Origin: Nitrospirota bacterium | GTDB taxonomy: Bacteria; Nitrospirota; Nitrospiria; Nitrospirales; UBA8639 | Assembly: GCA_020348185.1 (NCBI GenBank) | Contig: CP070743.1 | Location: 1,689,911 to 1,700,769, forward strand | Direction: 5' to 3' | Length of the DNA stretch: 10,859 bases | Shown: one piece after another, positions 1-6,077 of the stretch | How the letters are laid out: each line of letters starts with the position of its first letter | Position numbering within the stretch: the stretch's first letter is position 1 | The notes under the pieces: generated by a model | Seen by the model: only the letters and a program-made list of their open reading frames with translations | Databases searched by the model: none | Told to the model about the DNA's origin: nothing | Position numbers and translations under genes: made by a program

Positions 1-579
1 AATGATGCCGGCTTCTTGACAACTTGGAACTAACCCTGGTTTGGGAGGGTTCTTGAATATGCAACGAAAGCAGGCCGACTGCCCGGGGATAATAGTGAAG
101 AGCCGACCGTCAAATCGGAGGATGCCTCCGTGGACGAGTGGCTTGTTGGCAAAATAACAGGCGTCATTGATCAGAAATTTTCCAGGAAAATTATCGACTC
201 CATCAATCACCACATCGTAGTCCCGAATAAGCTCAAGGGCATTCAATGAGGTGAAACGATCTTCGTACGTTTCCACCGTGACGTCCGGATTGATAGCCAA
301 AATCTTCTCTTTAGCCGATAAGACTTTGGAACGGCTCACATCGGGTGTGTGGTGAAGGACCTGTCGTTGGAGATTAGACAGGTCAACCACATCGCTATCG
401 ATCAATCCAATGGTCCCGACTCCAGCCGCCGCCAGATAGAGGGCGACAGGAGAACCTAACCCGCCAGCTCCGACCACAAATATTCGAGCCTTGGCAATCT
501 TTTTCTGGCCCTTTCCGCCAACTTCCGGAAGGAGGATATGGCGGCTATATCGTGAAATTTGATCTTCAGTGAATTGCAT
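1..579 (-). CDS. moeB: MoeB/ThiF/HesA-family sulfur-carrier adenylyltransferase, C-terminus outside window
   Basis: E1-like enzyme that adenylates the C-terminal glycine of a ThiS/MoaD-type carrier so it can be converted to a thiocarboxylate. Translating the minus strand from the ATG at 577-579 gives 193 residues up to the window edge without a stop. Visible: ATP-binding loop GAGGLGSP (37-44), acidic residues D61 and D63, SNLQRQ (68-73), K85, D126/D129 in DGVDN, first zinc pair CFRC (C170, C173), and PSCQEAG with the conserved C187. The second CxxC should lie off the left edge. It is the third gene of the carrier/cysteine synthase cassette, 34 bases after cysteine synthase, with only a weak Shine-Dalgarno. 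Its expected partner is the carrier at 1540-1740. Canonical MoeB has a TR pair after DNFP; here it reads GK. Family is certain; MoeB versus ThiF naming is not, because whether a rhodanese domain follows cannot be seen. Confidence 0.93.
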   Translation of the reverse strand, partial: MQFTEDQISRYSRHILLPEVGGKGQKKIAKARIFVVGAGGLGSPVALYLAAAGVGTIGLIDSDVVDLSNLQRQVLHHTPDVSRSKVLSAKEKILAINPDVTVETYEDRFTSLNALELIRDYDVVIDGVDNFPGKFLINDACYFANKPLVHGGILRFDGRLFTIIPGQSACFRCIFKNPPKPGLVPSCQEAGII

Positions 580-613
580 GTTCGTGACTCAGCCTACGTA
601 TAAAACGTTTTCA

Positions 614-1543
614 TTATATATTGAAATATTTCTCGATACTCAGATACCGTTCACCCGTATCGCAAAGGACTGTGACAACATTCTGGTCCGGACCTCGTTC
701 AGCCGCAATTTTCTGGGCCGTGAAGACATTGGCACCGGCAGAAATGCCGACGAGGAGCCCTTCTTTCTTGGCTAATTGCTTAGAAGTTTGATAAGCCTCC
801 TCGTCCGAGACGGTCATCACCTTATCGATAATTGACCGATTCAATACCTCAGGAACAAACCCGGCGCCGATGCCTTGGATTTTATGAGGTCCGGGCTCTC
901 CCCCCGATAAAACAGGGGATCCCTCCGGCTCCACCGCGATGATCTCTACAGAGGGATTGCGTTCCTTGAAAATTTCTCCGCATCCGGTAATTGTACCACC
1001 TGTCCCCACGGCTGCGACAAATGCGTCAATCTTTCCTTCGAGGTCCTCCCAAATCTCCAAAGCGGTTGTCTTACGATGCATGGCAGGATTGGCCGGATTG
1101 GAAAACTGATTGGGCATAAAATACTCGGGATTTTGGTCTAGAATGCTTTCGGCTTCTTTGATGGCCCCCCTCATCCCATCTCGCGCTGGGGTCAGGACTA
1201 ATTGGGCTCCATAAGACGACAACAGGCTCGCTCGTTCTAAACTCATCCCCTCCGGCATGACGAGAATCAGTTTGTATCCCCGAACGGCAGATACTAACGC
1301 CAACCCGATGCCGGTGTTGCCACTAGTTGGTTCGACGATGGTACCCCCAGATTTGAGCTTGCCCTCGCGTTCCGCCTCATCAATCATATTGAGGCAGATA
1401 CGGTCTTTGACGCTCCCGCCAGGGTTATAAAATTCAGCTTTCCCATAGATGGTGGCGCCACCTGGCGGGGAAAGCCGATTGAGTCGTACCAGTGGAGTTC
1501 GCCCGATGCCTTCAGTGATGTGGGCTAAACGTTGGGAGATCAC
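614..1543 (-). CDS. cysK: cysteine synthase (PLP-dependent O-acetylserine sulfhydrylase, CysK/CysM family)
   Basis: Cytosolic PLP enzyme (fold type II) that makes L-cysteine from an activated serine and a sulfur donor. The 309 residues match the usual length of about 310. Visible: GGSVKDR with PLP lysine K46, the PTSGNTG loop (T73-G78), phosphate-binding GTGGTITG (180-187), GPHKIQGIGAG (218-228) and GISAGAN near 268. The GPHKIQGIGAG stretch and the MSLERASLL segment look like A-type CysK rather than E. coli CysM. The start is GTG at 1541-1543, overlapping the stop of the upstream carrier gene (GTGA), so the two are probably translationally coupled. This context suggests the thiocarboxylated carrier, rather than only free sulfide, donates sulfur, as for CysO/CysM of Mycobacterium tuberculosis. 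Whether the acceptor is O-acetylserine or O-phosphoserine cannot be read from the sequence. Confidence 0.95.
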   Translation of the reverse strand: MISQRLAHITEGIGRTPLVRLNRLSPPGGATIYGKAEFYNPGGSVKDRICLNMIDEAEREGKLKSGGTIVEPTSGNTGIGLALVSAVRGYKLILVMPEGMSLERASLLSSYGAQLVLTPARDGMRGAIKEAESILDQNPEYFMPNQFSNPANPAMHRKTTALEIWEDLEGKIDAFVAAVGTGGTITGCGEIFKERNPSVEIIAVEPEGSPVLSGGEPGPHKIQGIGAGFVPEVLNRSIIDKVMTVSDEEAYQTSKQLAKKEGLLVGISAGANVFTAQKIAAERGPDQNVVTVLCDTGERYLSIEKYFNI

Positions 1544-1740
1544 TCCCCGCCACCCATATAGAAGAGAAACTCCAGTTTATCGCCGTCTTTTATCGAGGTT
1601 GTGGCAAGTTGCTCTTGTTCAATAATTTGTGTATTGAGTTCAACCGCTACCAGATGAGGGTCGATCTCCTTATCCTTCAGGACCTCTAAAATGGTGCTCG
1701 CGTCAGTAGTTTCGTTCTTACCGTTAATCATGATTTCCAT
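1540..1740 (-). CDS. ThiS/MoaD-type ubiquitin-like sulfur carrier protein with GGGE tail
   Basis: A 66-residue beta-grasp sulfur carrier. It starts with a strand containing ING, has the family segment VAVELNTQII near the middle and DGDKLEFLF before the tail, as in ThiS proteins. The C-terminus reads MGGGE-stop. Carriers of this family are adenylated and thiocarboxylated on a terminal glycine, so the final glutamate would have to be removed, or an interior glycine is not used as such. The ATG at 1738-1740 has GGAG seven bases upstream. It is the first gene of the cassette and overlaps cysteine synthase by four bases. The partners suggest delivery of sulfur to cysteine (CysO-like) rather than to thiazole (ThiS) or molybdopterin (MoaD), but a shared role with thiamine synthesis cannot be excluded. 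Confidence 0.88.
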   Translation of the reverse strand: MEIMINGKNETTDASTILEVLKDKEIDPHLVAVELNTQIIEQEQLATTSIKDGDKLEFLFYMGGGE

Positions 1741-1829
1741 TCAATTACTCCGTCGAGAATCGTATACAACCTAAACAAAAAAACGTAACAGACAACCGCC
1801 AAGGCAGTCAAGAAAATGGGATGAAAGGG
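1741..1829 (-). promoter_or_regulatory. short intergenic region between sirtuin and sulfur-carrier cassette
   Basis: Read on the minus strand this 89-base gap holds TTGACT, an imperfect small stem (ACTGCC/GGCGGT), a run of seven T, and then TATACGAT before the carrier's GGAG. No promoter with a convincing pair of boxes was found, and the stem is too weak and too far from the T run for a confident terminator. It may hold the cassette's promoter, a weak terminator for the sirtuin gene, or both. Confidence 0.25.
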
Positions 1830-2549
1830 CTACATCGGCAGGAGGAGAGGCACCAAATCTTTGGCCCGTCCTTGGATGGAGATGTCAACCAGATCAGAAT
1901 GGGGCGTGGGGTCAAGATTCAACTCAACGACAAAGGCCCCATCTTGTTTGGCAATAGGGGCAAAGGACGCTGCCGGATATACGACTCCGGAAGTGCCGAC
2001 AATCAACAGGACTTCACAGCTGCGTAGTGCCTGAAAGCTCTGATCGAGGTCTTGTTGATCGAGTGATTCGCCAAACCACACGATGTGGGGGCGTAACAGG
2101 CCTTTGCAATCGTTGCAGTGCGGAAGAATGGCAATCGGCACGTCATGGTTGGGTTGAATGTTGCCGCAATTGGTGCAACGGACTTTCCAAATATTGCCAT
2201 GGATTTCGGATAATTTCGTTGATCCGGCCGCAGGGTGCAACCCATCGACATTCTGGGTAATCAACCAGAAATGCTTAATGTGATTCTCAAGTTCCGCTAA
2301 GGCCTTATGAGCCGCATTGGGTTCCTTGGTGGAAAGCAATTCTCGCCGCCAGTTGTACCACTCCCACACGATTGTCGGATCCCGTTCAAAGGCCTGTGGG
2401 GAGGCAAGTTGCTCAGGACGGAAGTTCTTCCAAAGACCCTCTTCTCCCCGAAACGTCGGGACGCCACTGTCCGCTGAAATGCCGGCTCCAGTCAGAACGG
2501 TCACCGACTCGGCCTGAGCGATACGATCTCGAATGTCTAGAATGGTCAT
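1830..2549 (-). CDS. cobB: NAD-dependent protein deacylase, sirtuin (CobB type)
   Basis: Removes acyl groups from protein lysines using NAD+, giving nicotinamide and O-acyl-ADP-ribose; cytosolic. From the ATG at 2547-2549 the protein has 239 residues, normal for bacterial CobB. Visible: GAGISADSG (21-29), PTFRG (31-35), TQNVDGLH (98-105), catalytic H117 in HGN, four zinc cysteines C125/C128 and C145/C148, and GTSG near 190. Y65 and R68 form the YxxR pair that in SIRT5 and CobB accommodates succinyl or malonyl groups. A TTG at 2574-2576 would add nine residues (MTKRDKVFG), but the ATG has AAGG eight bases upstream and the family start fits the ATG better. The gene lies 89 bases upstream of the carrier/cysteine synthase cassette on the same strand; a shared transcript is possible but not shown. 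Confidence 0.94.
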   Translation of the reverse strand: MTILDIRDRIAQAESVTVLTGAGISADSGVPTFRGEEGLWKNFRPEQLASPQAFERDPTIVWEWYNWRRELLSTKEPNAAHKALAELENHIKHFWLITQNVDGLHPAAGSTKLSEIHGNIWKVRCTNCGNIQPNHDVPIAILPHCNDCKGLLRPHIVWFGESLDQQDLDQSFQALRSCEVLLIVGTSGVVYPAASFAPIAKQDGAFVVELNLDPTPHSDLVDISIQGRAKDLVPLLLPM

Positions 2550-2705
2550 GCCAAATACCTTATCCCTTTTGGTCAAATACTTCAGTCACTGGAGACAGTT
2601 GGCGACGATTGACTATATCATAATGTGGACCCGAAATCGGAAAAAGACACACTTATGTTATAGTGGGCCAAGGGAAAAGTGTTTAGTAACGGGGGTGTTG
2701 CGGAA
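2550..2705. promoter_or_regulatory. divergent intergenic region between cobB and panE
   Basis: The sirtuin gene reads leftwards and panE rightwards from this stretch, so both promoters should lie here. On the plus strand there is a TATAGT (2659-2664) resembling a -10 box and a TTGACT (2609-2614), but they are 44 bases apart and do not pair with each other at normal spacing. No convincing operator palindrome was seen. If panE starts at GTG 2679 instead of ATG 2706, the region is shorter on that side. Confidence 0.35.
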
Positions 2706-4052
2706 ATGATCCAAATCACCATTGTCGGGGCGGGTGCAGTCGGGGGATTTTTCGGCGCGCGGTTAGCCCAGGTTCATCCTCAGGTATCTTTTTTGGCAAG
2801 GCCCCGGACCGCTGAAGTGATCAAAAGGAATGGATTGACGATTCGAAGCAACTCTTTGGGAACGTTCACGGTCCATCCGCGAGTGACGTCCGATCCGAAA
2901 GAGCTGTCATCCTCTGATCTAATCATTCTGGGGGTGAAAGCGTACGACCTGGATGAAGCCTGTCGTCAAATTGAGTCGATCGTGCGAGATGAGACCGCGA
3001 TTCTGACACTGCAAAATGGTGTGACGTGCGAAGATGAGCTCATTCAACGTTTTGGGAGGGAGCGGGTCCTTGGTGGGGTGGCATTTATTTATTCAAAAAT
3101 CATTGAACCTGGAATCATTGAACATTATAAACGTGGAACCGTCATGGTTGGAGAAATCATGGGCCATGAAACTCCCCGGCTTCATCATCTCGTTGATCTA
3201 TTTGAAAGGGCGGGCGTGCCCTGCCAGGTGAGTGAGGATATTCGAAAAGCCAAGTGGGACAAGATGTGTTGGAATTGCGTCTTTAATCCGTTGACGGTTT
3301 TGATTGATGATCGAGTGTCAGAAGCCTTAGATCATCCTGAAATGAAATCCGTGATATCCACAATTGTGAGCGAAGTCTCGGCTGTGGCAATGGCCCATAG
3401 GATACCCCTGGATGATGATATCGCAGATAAGGTTATTCAGTGGTCGCAAGAAATCCGGGATATTCATACTTCCATGTATGATGATTGGAAGGCAGGTCGA
3501 CCAACTGAGATTGATTATTTAAACGGGTATATTGCAAAGAAAGGGAAAGAATTTGGCATCCCTACGCCTCTGAATGAGACCTTAACCGCGATTGTGAAGG
3601 TGATGACAGAACAAAGGACTTCAAGGCCCGATACCTTGCAGATCGATGGAGACGTGATTCAGTCGCTGACTCTTGATGTCACGGTATTGGCCACCTTGCC
3701 GTCTGAGTATCAAGTGCGGGACGTCGGTGAGGTGAGTCCCGGTCTGCGGGGAAGGGGAATTCGCCTAGAGGGATTGCTTGATATGGCCACGCTTCAGGTC
3801 GGGACCAAGTATGCAACGTTTCATTCGCGCGATGGGAAATACTCAGCTTGCCTGACGTTGGAGCAGGTACGGGATTATGGAATTTTGATTTATGAACTTG
3901 ATGGGGACCCCCTACCAGTAAAAAATGGGGGACCGTTTCGGCTCATCACTCCGGGTTTGGGAGATCTCTGCGCCAATGTCAAGCAGGTGGCGCGAATGGA
4001 ACTCACCAAGGAATTAGGCAAAGACACTCGTCCCTCAAAAGTATGCTCTTAA
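2706..4052 (+). CDS. panE: 2-dehydropantoate 2-reductase (PanE/ApbA family) with C-terminal SUOX/YedY-like extension
   Basis: The first 306 residues look like a complete ketopantoate reductase, which reduces 2-dehydropantoate to pantoate with NADPH for pantothenate/CoA synthesis. Visible: Rossmann GAGAVGG (8-14), LQNGV (102-106), catalytic lysine K186 followed by N190 in KMCWNCVFNPL, S256, and RPTEIDYLNG (265-274). Standard PanE proteins end near residue 300; this one continues to 448. Residues about 320-435 resemble the oxidoreductase molybdopterin-binding (SUOX/YedY) fold: GIRLEGLLDMA (351-361), FHSRDGKYSACLTLE (372-386), IYELDGDPLPVKNGGPFRLITP (approximately 395-416), and NVKQVARMEL (424-433). 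The cysteine that binds the cofactor would be expected just before GIRLEGLL and is absent. The ATG at 2706 is chosen because GAGAVGG then sits at the family position; GTG at 2679 would add nine residues and has AAGGG close upstream. The reductase call is firm; the extension is inferred from motif pattern. Confidence 0.88.
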   Translation: MIQITIVGAGAVGGFFGARLAQVHPQVSFLARPRTAEVIKRNGLTIRSNSLGTFTVHPRVTSDPKELSSSDLIILGVKAYDLDEACRQIESIVRDETAILTLQNGVTCEDELIQRFGRERVLGGVAFIYSKIIEPGIIEHYKRGTVMVGEIMGHETPRLHHLVDLFERAGVPCQVSEDIRKAKWDKMCWNCVFNPLTVLIDDRVSEALDHPEMKSVISTIVSEVSAVAMAHRIPLDDDIADKVIQWSQEIRDIHTSMYDDWKAGRPTEIDYLNGYIAKKGKEFGIPTPLNETLTAIVKVMTEQRTSRPDTLQIDGDVIQSLTLDVTVLATLPSEYQVRDVGEVSPGLRGRGIRLEGLLDMATLQVGTKYATFHSRDGKYSACLTLEQVRDYGILIYELDGDPLPVKNGGPFRLITPGLGDLCANVKQVARMELTKELGKDTRPSKVCS

Positions 4053-4074
4053 CTGTATGCACACTCTTTTCAAT

Positions 4075-4163
4075 ATTGTAGTGGCAGCATTTCATGCTGC
4101 CTCCCTTCCGTCCTTCTGCAATTGGGGGCTCGAAGAGGCGCCATGAGATGGTGCAGTTACAAT
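4075..4163. repeat. REPIN-like inverted pair of short palindromes
   Basis: The left arm is GTAG followed by a perfect 8-base stem (GGCAGCAT / ATGCTGCC, loop TTC, 4083-4101). The right arm, read on the minus strand, is GTAA followed by a hairpin with stem GCACCAT / ATGGCGC (4138-4154, one G-T pair, loop CTC). Aligned in opposite orientation, the two 26-base arms agree at 19 positions without a gap, and both begin with ATTGTA further out (4075-4080 and complement of 4158-4163). About 36 bases separate the hairpins. GTAG or a variant just 5' of an imperfect palindrome is the known layout of REP elements moved by RAYT transposases, and an inverted pair is a REPIN. No RAYT gene is in the window. 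There is no T run, so a plain terminator is less likely, although the hairpins may still act on the panE transcript end. Confidence 0.6.
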
Positions 4164-4182
4164 TCAAACAGAAATTTGTGAT

Positions 4183-5490
4183 TTGAAATCTGAAAACTTC
4201 CTTAACACCCCGCTAATCTATAATCTTTTCCCTCCCTTAGCAGGCCCATTTGATCGATGGCTCCCTCATGCTGTTAGAGCGGCGTCACTCGGATTCAATT
4301 GGTTGTTTCTGAACCCCGTCAACTATCCCGGGCATTCGGGGAGTCTGTACTCCACAAAAGATTATTACAGATTGAATCCCGCGTTCAGTCCGGATGGTTC
4401 AACAGAACGTTCGCTTATGGATCTTGCTCCCGTCATTCGGACAATCCGGGAGAGTGGCGTCCACCCAATGATTGATTTAGTTATCAACCATACGGCTTTT
4501 GATTCCCCATTGGTCCACGAGCATCCTGAGTGGTATGTTCGGGATGCTCATGGGCGGATTCAACATCCGTTTGTCTTAGATCCTCAAAATACAAATAACA
4601 GGACGGTCTGGAAGGATCTGGCTGAAATCGATAATCGAGGTTCGTCTAATCGGAAGGAACTGTGGGATTATTGGGCAAGGCTCATCGAAACCTATATGGC
4701 GATCGGGTTCGAGGGATTTCGCTGTGATGCGGCCCATCAAGTCCCCGTAGAACTCTGGCAATTTTTAATCGAAAAGATTCGGCGAGCTCATCCGCACGTG
4801 GTGTTTTGGGCTGAGAATTTAGGAGGTACCGTCGACCAGACTCGGGCACTTCGAGAGGCTGGCTTTCAGTTTTTTTGCAATAGTTCTAAGTGGTGGAATT
4901 TTCAAGACTCATGGTGCCTTGATCAGCATGAGGAATTTGGAGATTTACCGTCAATTTCGTTTCCTGAAACACATGATACGGAGAGAGTAGCCAAGGAATC
5001 AGGCGGGAGCGAATCGATCCAACGACAACGCTATGCGTTCGCGGCGATGTTTTCGACAGGGCTTATGATGCCGGTCGGTTACGAATATGGATTTACCAAA
5101 CGGTTGCATGTTGTCAAAACACGATGCTCGGATTGGGAGACGCCGCATTTTGACCTCAGTTCATTTATTCAGGCTGTGAACCGGTTCAAAATGCAAACAG
5201 GGCTATTTCAGGGGGAGGGGAGCCTGACAAGGATTCCTGTTCCTTCACCAGACATGTTGGTTCTCGAGCGTTCCTCTGACATGGACCAAGAGAAGCGGGG
5301 TTTCATCGTTGTCAACACTCATTCCTCCAAGGAGCAGGTTTTAGCAAAGGATATGCTACCCGGAAATATTAACAATTTAAGTGTGGTGTATTTAAGTTGG
5401 ATTGATAATCGGGGTAAACGCGAGAATTTTTATCAAAATGTAACCTTGAGGCCGAGCGAAGTGATTGTCCTACTAGACAATCACTCATAG
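4183..5490 (+). CDS. GH13 alpha-amylase-family protein (GlgE-like N-terminus)
   Basis: A glycoside hydrolase family 13 TIM-barrel protein of 435 residues, acting on or transferring alpha-glucans. The four conserved regions are present: DLVINH (98-103), GFRCDAAH with nucleophile D182, WAENLG with acid/base E211, and FPETHDTE with D265. The opening IYNLFPPLAGPFDRW and the segment NPVNYPGHSGSLYSTKDYY recall maltosyltransferase (GlgE-type) proteins rather than secreted amylases. No signal peptide is seen, so it is probably cytosolic. After about residue 350 a small beta-rich C-terminal domain is likely. The only usable start in frame is TTG at 4183-4185, with a poor Shine-Dalgarno; the next in-frame ATG would remove about 78 residues including core strands. 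A stop at 4144-4146 limits upstream extension. Exact substrate is not determinable; no other glycogen or trehalose gene is in the window. Confidence 0.85.
   Translation: MKSENFLNTPLIYNLFPPLAGPFDRWLPHAVRAASLGFNWLFLNPVNYPGHSGSLYSTKDYYRLNPAFSPDGSTERSLMDLAPVIRTIRESGVHPMIDLVINHTAFDSPLVHEHPEWYVRDAHGRIQHPFVLDPQNTNNRTVWKDLAEIDNRGSSNRKELWDYWARLIETYMAIGFEGFRCDAAHQVPVELWQFLIEKIRRAHPHVVFWAENLGGTVDQTRALREAGFQFFCNSSKWWNFQDSWCLDQHEEFGDLPSISFPETHDTERVAKESGGSESIQRQRYAFAAMFSTGLMMPVGYEYGFTKRLHVVKTRCSDWETPHFDLSSFIQAVNRFKMQTGLFQGEGSLTRIPVPSPDMLVLERSSDMDQEKRGFIVVNTHSSKEQVLAKDMLPGNINNLSVVYLSWIDNRGKRENFYQNVTLRPSEVIVLLDNHS
5461..5484 (+). other. perfect 9-base inverted repeat at the 3' end of the GH13 gene
   Basis: GTGATTGTC at 5461-5469 and GACAATCAC at 5476-5484 are exact reverse complements around the six-base loop CTACTA, giving a hairpin in the last codons of the GH13 gene, four bases before its TAG. 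No U-rich tail follows, so it is not a standard intrinsic terminator. It may protect the mRNA end, act as an operator, or be chance within coding sequence. Confidence 0.5.
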
Positions 5491-5545
5491 TGATGGTATT
5501 TGGAAACTGAAGAAACTCTTGCCTAGACAATTAGCGCAATTCGTT

Positions 5546-5573
5546 TTGTCCATCTGCTATTCTCCACTAAAAT
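5546..5573 (+). promoter_or_regulatory. ndk: candidate sigma70-type promoter for ndk
   Basis: TTGTCC (5546-5551) and TAAAAT (5568-5573) are separated by 16 bases. The -10 box ends 22 bases before the ndk ATG. It is the best box pair I found in the 105-base gap after the GH13 gene, but it rests on pattern alone. Confidence 0.35.
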
Positions 5574-5595
5574 TTTAAAGAAAGGGATTCACTGT

Positions 5596-6018
5596 ATGAA
5601 AGAGAAGACTCTTGCGATTATTAAACCGGATGCCGTTGAAAAACAGGTGATCGGAGATATCATACAGCGGTATGAGAAAGCCGGACTTCATCCATTGGCC
5701 ATAAGAATGATGAGATTAAGTAAAAGCATGGCTGAAGGGTTTTATGCGGTCCATCGGGAGCGCCCCTTTTTTCACGATCTGACTTCATATATGTCGTCGG
5801 GGCCTGTCGTCGTATTGGTGCTAGAGGGGGATGACGCGATTAAACGGCATCGTGACCTCATGGGCGCCACTGACCCCAAAAAGGCGGACCCGGGAACGAT
5901 TCGAGCCGCACATGGGGCCTCCATTGAAGCGAATGCTGTCCATGGCTCCGACTCTCCGGAGACGGCGCAATTTGAAATTGGTTATTTTTTCTCGACAACT
6001 GACCTGGTTGCACGGTAG
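5596..6018 (+). CDS. ndk: nucleoside diphosphate kinase
   Basis: Transfers the gamma phosphate of ATP to nucleoside diphosphates through a phosphohistidine, balancing NTP and dNTP pools in the cytosol. The 140 residues match the bacterial family. Visible: the N-terminal TLAIIKPDAV with K10 (nucleotide contact), GTIRAAHG around 100-107, and NAVHGSDS with the phosphorylated H116. The protein contains the usual ERPFF segment (55-59). The ATG at 5596 has AAAGGG about nine bases upstream, and a candidate promoter lies just before it. Same strand as its neighbours but separated by 105 bases from the GH13 gene and 59 from the lipoprotein gene, so probably its own transcript. The usual RxDF after GTIR is AAHG here, a mild variation. 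Confidence 0.97.
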   Translation: MKEKTLAIIKPDAVEKQVIGDIIQRYEKAGLHPLAIRMMRLSKSMAEGFYAVHRERPFFHDLTSYMSSGPVVVLVLEGDDAIKRHRDLMGATDPKKADPGTIRAAHGASIEANAVHGSDSPETAQFEIGYFFSTTDLVAR

Positions 6019-6034
6019 TTCGTACGTCGAAAAC

Positions 6035-6070
6035 GTCTTCCCTCTCTTGTGAAGACCAGAGGGGTTTCTT
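6035..6070 (+). terminator. possible weak terminator or attenuating hairpin after ndk
   Basis: CCCTCT (6040-6045) pairs with AGAGGG (6058-6063), followed by GTTTCTT. A competing stem GTCTTC (6035-6040) with GAAGAC (6051-6056) shares bases with it, so only one can form at a time. The T run is short and interrupted. It lies 21 bases past the ndk stop and just upstream of the lipoprotein start, so it could end ndk transcription or limit ribosome access to the next gene. Confidence 0.35.
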
Positions 6071-6077
6071 CTCAGAA

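Noticed and set aside
1830..2623. Several open frames on the plus strand and a second minus-strand frame across the sirtuin gene
   Set aside because: They lie wholly or mostly over an intact sirtuin with all its motifs, show no recognisable domain and have no good start signals.
2609..2664. TTGACT plus TATAGT as a panE promoter
   Set aside because: The boxes are 44 bases apart, far outside the usual 16-18; neither has a good partner.
4083..4101. Hairpin after panE as a standard intrinsic terminator
   Set aside because: The stem is perfect, but no T run follows and a second, related inverted hairpin lies nearby, which fits a REPIN-like repeat better.
5472..5530. Direct repeat CTAGACAAT at 5473 and 5523
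   Set aside because: Only nine bases, and one copy is part of the 3' palindrome of the GH13 gene; likely chance.
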